A stretch of 40,210 nt of DNA from Oscillospiraceae bacterium (GTDB lineage: Bacteria; Bacillota; Clostridia; Oscillospirales; Oscillospiraceae). The notes under the pieces are model-generated. The model was given only the letters and a program-made list of their open reading frames with translations, had not been told where the DNA came from and did no database searches. Position numbers and translations under genes: made by a program. The stretch is taken from NCBI GenBank assembly GCA_017518225.1, contig JAFWVV010000071.1:1-40210 (forward strand), in the 5' to 3' direction. Shown one piece after another: positions 33,962 to 40,210 of this stretch. Position 1 is the first letter of the stretch, and every line of letters starts with the position of its first letter.

Positions 33962-35550
33962 AAAACCCGGAATTGCGCGCACAAAACCGGCGCGCGCTGG
34001 TCTTCCTGCTGCTGGGGCTGGCGCTGGCCGCCGTGCTGGCGAGCCTGCCGCTGTTTCATTTCAGCGCGGTCGTCTATACCAAAAAGTCGCCCAACACCTT
34101 CGTGGGCGACGCGACCTACCAAAGTGTGAAGGCCGAGGTGGAGGCGTTAGCCGAGAGCTATCGCGAGCAGGGGCTGGAGGTCAGTCTGGATGAGGAGGTC
34201 ATCGAGCGCGTCAACTCCAAGGGCGAGACCACCTCGCTCGTCAGCTTCTCGCTCAACGAGAGCTTCGGTAAAAATCTATGGTCTTTTCTCGGCAAGGGGA
34301 TCCCGTCTTCGCTGGCGGCGCTCGGAATTGTTCTGGGACTGAGCTTGAGCGCGGTCTTTGCGATGCTGGGGCTGCGCGGCTCGGCGGAACTGCCGGTGCG
34401 GTATTTGGATCGACGCAGCCGTATGCTGCGAAACGCCGCCTGCGTCAGCGCGCTGCTGGCGCTGCTGCTGGTGCCGGTGCTGCTGATGATGAACAATTAC
34501 GCTTTTACAAGGCAGCTTTCCCTTTATGGGGCGGATCTGCTGCAGGACGGACGGGAGCAGGTCTATGCGCGCATGGATCGCTTTCTCTTTGCAGGAACGC
34601 TGGGTGAAAACGCGTCGAAAACCCTGAGCGGTCTGCAGTACAGCGCCTCGGGCATGAGCTGGCTGCTGCTGGCTGCCGCGCTGATCACGCTGCTGGCGGC
34701 GGTGCAGCTGCGCTACGGCTGGATCAAGGGCCCGGTGCTGCGCGCGCTGATGTATGCCTTCGTCGTCGTGGTCTGCCTCGTAACGCTCTACCCCTATTAC
34801 GTCATGCTGATTACGGGCTTTCGCTCCAACGCGGAGACCCTGGACATGTATTTTCTGCACATGTTCCCGACCAAGTGGATATGGTCAAACCTCACGGACA
34901 TCGTGCACCGCGGCGTGCCGCGCTATTTGCTCAACTCCCTGCTGGTGGCCGGCGGCGCGACCGGCGTTGCGATGCTCTGCGGCATCCCGGCGGCCTATGC
35001 GATGGCGCGCATGAGTTTCCGCGGGAAAAAGGCCTTTTTGGGCTTTGTGATCATGAGCCAGATGTTTTCTCCCGTGGTGCTGCTGATCGGCATTTCGCAG
35101 CTGATGAACACCCTGCACCTCAACGACACCGTGTTCGGACTGATGATGATCAACGCGGCCTTTAACCAGGCTTTTGCGATCTGGCTCCTGCGCGGCACCT
35201 TCGTGGCCATCTCCCCGGAGATGGAGCAGGCTGCGATGATCGACGGCTGCGGTACGCTCGGTGCGCTGACGCGGGTGCTGATCCCGATGGCGACGCCCGG
35301 CATCGTTACGGCGCTGATCTTCGTGTTCATCAACGCCTGGAACGAGTACACGATCTCGACGGTGCTGATCTCGACGAACGCCAACCGTCCCATCACCGTC
35401 GGCATTACCCAGTTTTCGTCCTTCAACATGATCGAGTGGCAGTATCTCTTTGCCGCGTCGCTGCTGGCGACGATCCCGGTCGTGATCCTGTTCATGAGCA
35501 TCGAAAAGCATCTGGCGGCCGGCCTGACCTCCGGCGGCGTCAAGGGATAA
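33958..35550 (+). CDS. ABC sugar permease, MalG type, with 260-residue N-terminal extension
   Basis: 530 residues from GTG at 33958 (AAAGGAGG upstream, GTGA overlap with the preceding permease). The MalG core starts near 260 (ALMYAFVVVVCLVTLYPYYV) and has the EAA loop in EQAAMIDGCGTLGALTRVL, ending EKHLAAGLTSGGVKG. The first 260 residues are extra: membrane span 12-33, an outside Lys/Glu-rich region 38-108, spans 118-138 and 160-178, an outside loop 180-230, and a span 233-250. Family members are about 280 residues. Extension is in frame and codon use matches, so not a sequencing join. Its role is unknown; a substrate-receiving or sensory part is a guess. Confidence 0.92.
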   Translation: MKNPELRAQNRRALVFLLLGLALAAVLASLPLFHFSAVVYTKKSPNTFVGDATYQSVKAEVEALAESYREQGLEVSLDEEVIERVNSKGETTSLVSFSLNESFGKNLWSFLGKGIPSSLAALGIVLGLSLSAVFAMLGLRGSAELPVRYLDRRSRMLRNAACVSALLALLLVPVLLMMNNYAFTRQLSLYGADLLQDGREQVYARMDRFLFAGTLGENASKTLSGLQYSASGMSWLLLAAALITLLAAVQLRYGWIKGPVLRALMYAFVVVVCLVTLYPYYVMLITGFRSNAETLDMYFLHMFPTKWIWSNLTDIVHRGVPRYLLNSLLVAGGATGVAMLCGIPAAYAMARMSFRGKKAFLGFVIMSQMFSPVVLLIGISQLMNTLHLNDTVFGLMMINAAFNQAFAIWLLRGTFVAISPEMEQAAMIDGCGTLGALTRVLIPMATPGIVTALIFVFINAWNEYTISTVLISTNANRPITVGITQFSSFNMIEWQYLFAASLLATIPVVILFMSIEKHLAAGLTSGGVKG

Positions 35551-35561
35551 AAACAAATAGC

Positions 35562-35602
35562 AAGCAGAGCGCCCTGTTCGCGTCGAACAGGGCGCTCTGC
35601 TT
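35562..35602. terminator. Bidirectional terminator
   Basis: 19-bp perfect stem (35562-35580 and 35584-35602), loop CGT, between the convergent permease and CBM9-like genes. Confidence 0.85.
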
Positions 35603-35608
35603 ATGCCT

Positions 35609-36205
35609 TTATGTCTCCAAAAGCAGTTGACCAAAGAACTCCGGGCGATGGAAGTCGGGGCTCTCCGTCTGCACCGGGAAGAGCGCCGCGTAATAGGGGG
35701 AGGGCGTTTGATCCCCGCAGGCATAGGCGTTGACGCGAAGCGTCAGGCCGGGCTGAAGCCTCAGTCCGAACAACTGCTGCAGAGTTTCGGCCGGGATCCG
35801 AAACACCGCCTCCCAGCCTGCGCCGCAGGGGGCGCAGCGGACGGCGGGGCGCGGCAGCCGCAGCGAGGCAAGAAGCTGCCGATCACGGCGGCTTTCGCCG
35901 ACGGCGGCGAGAAGCGCGCCATTGGCGTTGGCCTCCAGATTGACGTAGCGCCCGGATCCCTCGTCGGCGAAGAAAAACTCCAGACAGCTGTCCTCCCAGA
36001 CGCGGCCGTCGTCCTGCGTGACCACGGCGCGCGCGGGCGGCATGGAGGAGAAGAGCCGAACCAGCAGAGCGTCTGTCTGCCAGAGCGCCTGCACCTGCGC
36101 CGCCGGCGGCGCGTGGGGCGACCAGACGCAGGGCGTCAGCGGCAGCGACGGCGCGGCAGACCAGTCTGCGCTTGGAGAAAAGGGCGCGCAAAAAGCGGCG
36201 CTCAC
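35609..36205 (-). CDS. CBM9-like (DOMON-type) sugar-binding domain protein
   Basis: 198 residues from GTG at 36205, which overlaps the nahK stop (GTGA) with GGAGGA upstream. Matches the small 'carbohydrate-binding family 9-like' proteins: VWEDSCLEFFFADEGSGRYV, NLEANANGALLAAVGE, and TLRVNAYACGDQTPSPYYAA then FPVQTESPDFHRPEFFGQL. No signal peptide, so it stays in the cytosol, unlike secreted CBM9 modules. Its job is unknown; sitting after nahK, it may bind or handle a sugar in that pathway (inference). Confidence 0.75.
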   Translation of the reverse strand: MSAAFCAPFSPSADWSAAPSLPLTPCVWSPHAPPAAQVQALWQTDALLVRLFSSMPPARAVVTQDDGRVWEDSCLEFFFADEGSGRYVNLEANANGALLAAVGESRRDRQLLASLRLPRPAVRCAPCGAGWEAVFRIPAETLQQLFGLRLQPGLTLRVNAYACGDQTPSPYYAALFPVQTESPDFHRPEFFGQLLLET

Positions 36206-37263
36206 GGTAAAAATTCCTCCGCCATACGCTGCATTTCCCCCCACTTGCGCTCCATGTCCGCAACCAGCTTGAACTGGGTGCGCGCGCGATCCAGATTGTG
36301 CTCCGGACGCTTGATGCCGAAGTAGTGATCGCCGTCGAGATAGTCCGTCAGAAAACGCAGGCCGCATTCCAGCGTCATGAGCTTGGCGCCCAGCGGCAGC
36401 GTTTCGATTTCACGGCGCGTCAGCAGGCCGCAGGCGGGAATAAAGCCTTCGAGGTAGCGGCGGTAGAGCGAGAGATCGACCTGGATCTTGTCGAGATCCT
36501 TTTCGTCCTCCGCGCCGGTGGAGGCGCCAAAGCGGATCGAATCACCAAAGTCGTAGGCGACGAGCCCGGGCATGACGGTGTCGAGGTCGATGACGCACAG
36601 CGCCTCGCGGGTCTTTTCGTCAAACATGACGTTGTTGAGCTTGGTGTCGTTGTGCGTTACGCGCAGCGGCAGCTCGCCGCTGTCACGCATGCTCTGCAGC
36701 GCGCCGGCCTCCGCCTCCCGCGCGAGCACAAAGGCAATCTCGTCCGCAAGACCCTCAGCGCGGCCGAGGGGGTCTTTTCGCAAGACCTCGTGGAAGATGC
36801 GGTATCGATCCGGTGTGTTGTGGAAGTTGGGGATTGTCTCCGTCAGCGTATGGGCGGGAAAGTCGTTGAGCATGCGCTGGAAACGCCCAAAGGCCAGCGC
36901 GCTCTGGTAGAAATCCTCCGGGCTCTCGGCGGCCTGCAGACAGATACTGTCCGGCACGTAATCGAGCATGCGCCAGTATTCACCCTCGCCGTCGCGGTAA
37001 TAGGTCGAGCCGTCCCGGCAGCAGACCAGATGCATACAGTCACGCGGGTTTTCGCTGCGTGCGCTGAGAAAGTCCGTCACGGCGGCGACGTTGGCCATCA
37101 GTCCGGGGATGTCGTGAAAGGCGGTGCGGCTCAGGCGCTGCAGGATATAGCGTTGATTCGTGTCGGTGATTACGAGATAGGTCTGATTGACGTGCCCCTC
37201 CCCGTAGCGCTGGCAGGAGAGAACTTTGCCCACTAAACAAAATTGCATCAATATATCTTTCAT
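36202..37263 (-). CDS. nahK: N-acetylhexosamine 1-kinase
   Basis: 353 residues. Strong resemblance to Bifidobacterium NahK throughout: YGEGHVNQTYLV, YILQRLSRTAFHDI, LTETIPNFHNTPDR, LRVTHNDTKLNNVMF, VIDLDTVMPGLVAYDFGDSI, RFGASTGAEDEKDL, and ECGLRFLTDYLDGDHYFG. Asp206 is the likely base and Asp226/228 bind Mg-ATP. NahK phosphorylates GlcNAc or GalNAc at C1 in the lacto-N-biose/galacto-N-biose route for mucin and milk glycans. Its usual partners (GH112 phosphorylase, GalT, GalE) are not here. GGGAGA 7 bases before the ATG, 13 bases after cutC. Confidence 0.88.
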   Translation of the reverse strand: MKDILMQFCLVGKVLSCQRYGEGHVNQTYLVITDTNQRYILQRLSRTAFHDIPGLMANVAAVTDFLSARSENPRDCMHLVCCRDGSTYYRDGEGEYWRMLDYVPDSICLQAAESPEDFYQSALAFGRFQRMLNDFPAHTLTETIPNFHNTPDRYRIFHEVLRKDPLGRAEGLADEIAFVLAREAEAGALQSMRDSGELPLRVTHNDTKLNNVMFDEKTREALCVIDLDTVMPGLVAYDFGDSIRFGASTGAEDEKDLDKIQVDLSLYRRYLEGFIPACGLLTRREIETLPLGAKLMTLECGLRFLTDYLDGDHYFGIKRPEHNLDRARTQFKLVADMERKWGEMQRMAEEFLP

Positions 37264-37276
37264 CGAAGAATCTCCC

Positions 37277-38029
37277 TTACAGTGCGTTTCGCATGCCGCT
37301 GATCGCGTCCCGGTCGATCATGGAAAACCGATCCTCGGGCGGATAGAGGCAGCCGCCGTAAAAAATGGCGCGGTTGTTGTCCGTGGAGCGGTCGTATACC
37401 GGGCGATGGGCGGCGACGTGGATTTGTGTCGCCCCGGTCTCGGCGAGAACGCGCGCGAGATTCCGCGCGGTAATGCCCGCGCCGGGCAGAATCTGAATCC
37501 GCCCGTTCGCGTAGGCGATCATCGCCCGAATCGTGTCCGTGCCCTCGCTGACGTCCGGCGCCTGTCCGCTGCTGAGGATGCGCGTCACGCCCAGCTCGCA
37601 CAGCAGATCGATCGCTTCGCGCCAGTCCGGTACGACGTCGATCGCTCGGTGGAACACCGCCTCGCGACCGGCTTCGCGCGCAAGCGCGGCGAGCTGCCGG
37701 GTGCGCTCGCGGTCGATGCTTCCATTCTCGTGCAAAAAGCCGAAGACCAAGCCGTCAGCGCCGTGCTGCAGCAGCAAGCGCGCATCCTCCAGACAGACGG
37801 CGAACTCCGCCGCCGTGTAGCAGAAGCCACCCTCGCGGGGACGGATCATCGTCATGATCGGCAGGCCGGTCTCGCGTTTGGCGACCAGCAGCGAGCCGAG
37901 CGTCGGCGTCAGGCCGCCGTGAAAGAGATCGCTGTTGAGCTCTACGCGGTCTGCCCCGGCGAGCTTCGCCTGAATCACGTCGTCCGCACTGCCGCAGCAG
38001 ACTTCTATAAGAACACGGGACAAAAGCAC
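37277..38029 (-). CDS. cutC: CutC-family protein
   Basis: 250 residues, TIM-barrel CutC family: IEVCCGSADDVIQAKLAGAD, RVELNSDLFHGGLTPTLGSL, PIMTMIRPREGGFCYT, DGLVFGFLHENGSID, FHRAIDVVPDW and ILSSGQAPDVSEGTDTI. Named for copper homeostasis in E. coli, but that role is doubtful, and many homologues sit beside sugar genes, as here. GTG at 38029 is taken as start (AAAGGGG just upstream); TTG two codons later is also possible. First gene of cutC-nahK-CBM9-like. Confidence 0.9.
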   Translation of the reverse strand: MLLSRVLIEVCCGSADDVIQAKLAGADRVELNSDLFHGGLTPTLGSLLVAKRETGLPIMTMIRPREGGFCYTAAEFAVCLEDARLLLQHGADGLVFGFLHENGSIDRERTRQLAALAREAGREAVFHRAIDVVPDWREAIDLLCELGVTRILSSGQAPDVSEGTDTIRAMIAYANGRIQILPGAGITARNLARVLAETGATQIHVAAHRPVYDRSTDNNRAIFYGGCLYPPEDRFSMIDRDAISGMRNAL

Positions 38030-38054
38030 CCACCCCTTTTATTTTTGTTGTGTA

Positions 38055-38083
38055 ATTCTACCATGAACGGCGAAAAAAGTAAA
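38055..38083 (-). promoter_or_regulatory. Promoter of the cutC-nahK operon
   Basis: Minus strand TTTACT (38078-38083), 17-base spacer, TAGAAT (38055-38060). The -35 is weak (4 of 6). Confidence 0.55.
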
Positions 38084-38117
38084 TGAAAACAGAGCGGACG
38101 GCGCGCTGCGATCCGGA

Positions 38118-38147
38118 TTGACAGATGGGGGCGCCGGATGGTATGCT
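38118..38147 (+). promoter_or_regulatory. Promoter of the TPR/DUF4037 pair
   Basis: TTGACA (38118-38123), 18-base spacer, TATGCT (38142-38147), 54 bases before the start. Confidence 0.7.
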
Positions 38148-38201
38148 CTTTTCATCAGCGAATCGAAAGAACTCCTTTGGGGGGAGTGGAAAGGAAAGAC
38201 G

Positions 38202-39044
38202 ATGACAGAAAACAAGACCGGCGCGCTGCAGCCGGAGGATTACGTGGAGCCGAGCTGCCTTTTGTGCGGCGAAAAGTACGGCGAGGCGCCGGTGCGCGCC
38301 GTGCCGCAGCAGCGCATCGTGGAAAAACTGGACGAGTATATGAGCCGCCGGGACTACGCCGGCGCGGAGCGGCATCTGCTCTACTGGCTGGAGGAGGCCA
38401 GGCTCGGACAGGATAAGCGCGGGCAGCTTCTGGTCTCCAACGAGCTGATCGGCCACTACCGCAAGGCCGGACAGCGCGACGAGGCGCTGCGTTTTGCCGA
38501 TGAGGCCTTGTCCTTGCTCAAGGAGCTGGATTTTGAGGACTCCATCAGCGCGGGCACGACCTACGTCAACGCCGCCACCGCCTGCAACGCGTTTGGCGAA
38601 AACGAGCGGGCGCTGGCCCTGTTTGAAAAGGCGCTGGCGGTCTACGAGGGCAGCGAGCGCACCCAAAAGCATCTGTTGGGCGGGCTTTACAACAATCTGG
38701 CCCTGACGCACAAGGCGCTGGGGAATTACGCGCAGGCGCACGCCTTCTATGACAAGGCGATGGCCGCGATGGGCGAGGTGCCCGGCGGCGTTTTAGAGCA
38801 GGCGATCACCTGCCTCAACCGCGCCGACGTGGTCGCGGCGGAGCTGGGAATGGAGGCTGGCGAGGAGCGCATCTTCGCGCTGCTGGATGAGGCCTGGGAG
38901 CTGCTGCACGACGAGAGCGCGCCGCACAACGGCTATTACGCCTTTGTCTGCGAGAAGTGCGCGCCGAGCTTCGGCTACTATGGCTATTTTGCCGCAGCGG
39001 AGGAGCTGCAGCAGGAGGCAAAGGCGATCTATGAAAGGGATTGA
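38202..39044 (+). CDS. Tetratricopeptide-repeat protein
   Basis: 280 residues from ATG at 38202 (AAAGGAAAG upstream). TPR units run from about 45 to 250, for example GQRDEALRFADEALSLLKEL, GENERALALFEKALAVYEGS and GNYAQAHAFYDKAMAAMGEV. A CxxC near the N-terminus (SCLLCGEKYG) and another near the end (VCEKCAPSF) could together bind a metal (inference). No signal peptide. TPR arrays bind other proteins; the overlapping downstream DUF4037 gene is the likely partner, a pairing I recall in other Bacillota. Confidence 0.88.
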   Translation: MTENKTGALQPEDYVEPSCLLCGEKYGEAPVRAVPQQRIVEKLDEYMSRRDYAGAERHLLYWLEEARLGQDKRGQLLVSNELIGHYRKAGQRDEALRFADEALSLLKELDFEDSISAGTTYVNAATACNAFGENERALALFEKALAVYEGSERTQKHLLGGLYNNLALTHKALGNYAQAHAFYDKAMAAMGEVPGGVLEQAITCLNRADVVAAELGMEAGEERIFALLDEAWELLHDESAPHNGYYAFVCEKCAPSFGYYGYFAAAEELQQEAKAIYERD

Positions 39045-39972
39045 GCTGGCCGAAGCCTATTTCGAGGAATACGGGCGGCCGATGCTGGAGCGGGCGTTTT
39101 CCGGGCTGATGCCCTTTCTGGCCGCCGGGCTGTTCGGCAGCGGTTCGGAGTGCTTCGGCTATGACGACGAGACCTCCTGCGACCACGATTTTGAGCCGGG
39201 CTTTTGTCTTTTGCTGCCGGAGGAGGACGTGCTTGACCGCAGGAGCGAATTTCTGCTGGAGCGCGCCTACACAAAGCTCCCGAAAGAATTTTGCGGCTTT
39301 GCGCGCGAAAAGCTTCGTCCGGTGGGCGGCGCGCGCCACGGCGTGCTGCGCACGGCGGAACTGTTTCAAAAAATGGTCGGCGCGCCGAACGGGGTGCTGA
39401 ACTGGCGGCAATGGCTTGCGATCCCCGAGCAGGCGCTGGCGGAGGCCACCAACGGCAAGCTCTTTTTCGACAACTGGGGCGAGGTCAGCCGCATCCGCGA
39501 GACCTTGGCCTTCTTCCCGGAGGATATCCGCCGCAAGCGTCTGGCCGGACAGCTTCTGCTGGCGGCGCAGGCGGGGCTCTATAACTATCGCCGCTGTCTC
39601 GCGCACGGCGAGCGCGAGAGCGCGCAGCTGGCCGTCGGGGAGTTCGTCAGGAGCGCCATCGCCGCGATCTTTCTCCTCAACCGTCGCTACCGCCCCTACT
39701 ATAAGTGGGTATTTCGCGCCCTGCGCGAGCTGCCGCTGCTGTCAGAGCTGTCCGAGCCGCTTGCCCGGCTGCTGTCGACGCCGAACGATGGGAATCTGGC
39801 GGAGGAAAAGGCGGAGACCATTGAGCGCATAGCCGCGGCGCTGATCGCGCAGCTGCACACGCAGGGCCTGACGGAGGCGGACAGCGCGGAGCTGGAGCGC
39901 CAGGCCTACGCCGTCAACGACGGTATCCGCGACAGCGAGATCCGCAATCTGCATATTCTGGCGGCGGTCTGA
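39031..39972 (+). CDS. DUF4037-domain predicted nucleotidyltransferase
   Basis: 313 residues from ATG at 39031, overlapping the TPR gene by 14 bases in another frame, AAAGG 6 bases upstream. N-terminal part has a nucleotidyltransferase-like signature: FGSGSECFGYDDET then Asp51-His-Asp53 (GS-x(13)-DxD), as in polymerase-beta-type enzymes. A helical C-terminal DUF4037 part follows (RQWLAIPEQALAEATNGKLF, YYKWVFRALRELPLLSEL). It should transfer a nucleotide to an unknown acceptor. Only the signature and fold are supported; no member has a settled function that I know. Ends shortly before a terminator. Confidence 0.82.
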   Translation: MKGIELAEAYFEEYGRPMLERAFSGLMPFLAAGLFGSGSECFGYDDETSCDHDFEPGFCLLLPEEDVLDRRSEFLLERAYTKLPKEFCGFAREKLRPVGGARHGVLRTAELFQKMVGAPNGVLNWRQWLAIPEQALAEATNGKLFFDNWGEVSRIRETLAFFPEDIRRKRLAGQLLLAAQAGLYNYRRCLAHGERESAQLAVGEFVRSAIAAIFLLNRRYRPYYKWVFRALRELPLLSELSEPLARLLSTPNDGNLAEEKAETIERIAAALIAQLHTQGLTEADSAELERQAYAVNDGIRDSEIRNLHILAAV

Positions 39973-39993
39973 GCAAATGCCGGATGACATGAA

Positions 39994-40022
39994 AAAGCCT
40001 CCCTTTAGGCAAGGGCGGCTTT
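39994..40022 (+). terminator. Terminator of the TPR/DUF4037 operon
   Basis: AAAGCC-T-CCCTT / AAGGG-C-GGCTTT stem with one mismatch, loop TAGGC. Sequence resembles intergenic hairpins that recur in gut Clostridia (recollection). Confidence 0.65.
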
Positions 40023-40034
40023 GCTTCGGTTGAT

Positions 40035-40068
40035 CTGTCATCCTGAGCGGAGCCGCGCGGGATGACAG
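40035..40068. repeat. Repeat-like dyad CTGTCATCC...GGATGACAG
   Basis: 9-bp perfect arms at 40035-40043 and 40060-40068 around TGAGCGGAGCCGCGCG. I recall CTGTCATCCTGAGCG sequences as dispersed repeats in many Bacillota, so this may be one copy; only one is in this window. Confidence 0.45.
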
Positions 40069-40168
40069 GGGGGATCGACGGCGCATACAAACACGCCGGG
40101 CGCGAGGGCCCCTGCGAGCAGACGGAGCACACTGCTCACCGTGCTTTGCCTTGGCTGTCTGTAAATCC

Positions 40169-40198
40169 TTGACAATATATATAAAAAATATATATAAT
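40169..40198 (+). promoter_or_regulatory. Promoter reading out of the right edge
   Basis: TTGACA (40169-40174), 18-base spacer made almost only of A and T, TATAAT (40193-40198). The spacer contains ATATATAT-A(n)-ATATATAT symmetry, which could be an operator. The gene lies beyond the window. Confidence 0.7.
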
Positions 40199-40210
40199 GC
40201 AGATATCGCA

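Noticed and set aside
31670-35550. Search for an ABC ATPase in the importer operon
   Set aside because: No Walker A or LSGGQ motif in the operon or anywhere nearby; a shared ATPase elsewhere is the likely answer.

Overview
This window is GC-rich bacterial chromosome with short, well-formed promoters (TTGACA/TATAAT type), strong GGAGG ribosome sites, many 4-base gene overlaps and intrinsic terminators. The gene set (RicT, VanW-domain protein, OhrR-type MarR, YfmF-like M16 protein beside lgt, lipoprotein signals, SLH-like repeats) points to a member of the Bacillota, most likely a gut-type Clostridia (Oscillospirales-like). That placement is inference from gene content; no rRNA is present.

Left part (1-9450): a leftward operon htpG-hemW-vanW (the last gene runs off the left edge with a Pro-Glu repeat tail). 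Upstream lies a nested palindromic element of about 144 bp that looks like a MITE, then a leftward pair TSCPD-domain protein/OhrR-type regulator. Diverging from it, holB-ricT run rightward. An AT-richer island (about 8390-9200) follows, holding an Rrf2 regulator whose promoter contains a perfect inverted repeat.

Middle (9451-27850): leftward operon yfmF-lgt-small coiled-coil protein; leftward pair of a large iron-sulfur/GltD-type flavoprotein and hypA; a 2284-residue cyclic beta-glucan synthase-like enzyme. Then, rightward, an FAD-dependent oxidoreductase with a terminator in its leader, a MATE exporter, a D-cysteine desulfhydrase-like PLP enzyme, and a Cthe_2159-type beta-helix lipoprotein.

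Right part (27853-40210): a leftward M16C peptidase lipoprotein with C-terminal SLH-like repeats; a rightward sugar ABC importer (binding lipoprotein plus two permeases, no ATPase; the second permease has a 260-residue N-terminal extension); facing it, a leftward operon cutC-nahK-CBM9-like protein, which suggests N-acetylhexosamine (host glycan) use; then a rightward overlapping pair, TPR protein and DUF4037 predicted nucleotidyltransferase. The right end has a terminator, a repeat-like dyad and an AT-rich palindromic promoter reading out of the window.

No tRNA, rRNA, CRISPR array, prophage or complete insertion sequence was seen. The observations most worth a second look are the TPR/DUF4037 pair, the extended permease, the nahK operon, the fused flavoprotein with lone hypA, the leader terminator at 22277 and the MITE-like element at 5185.
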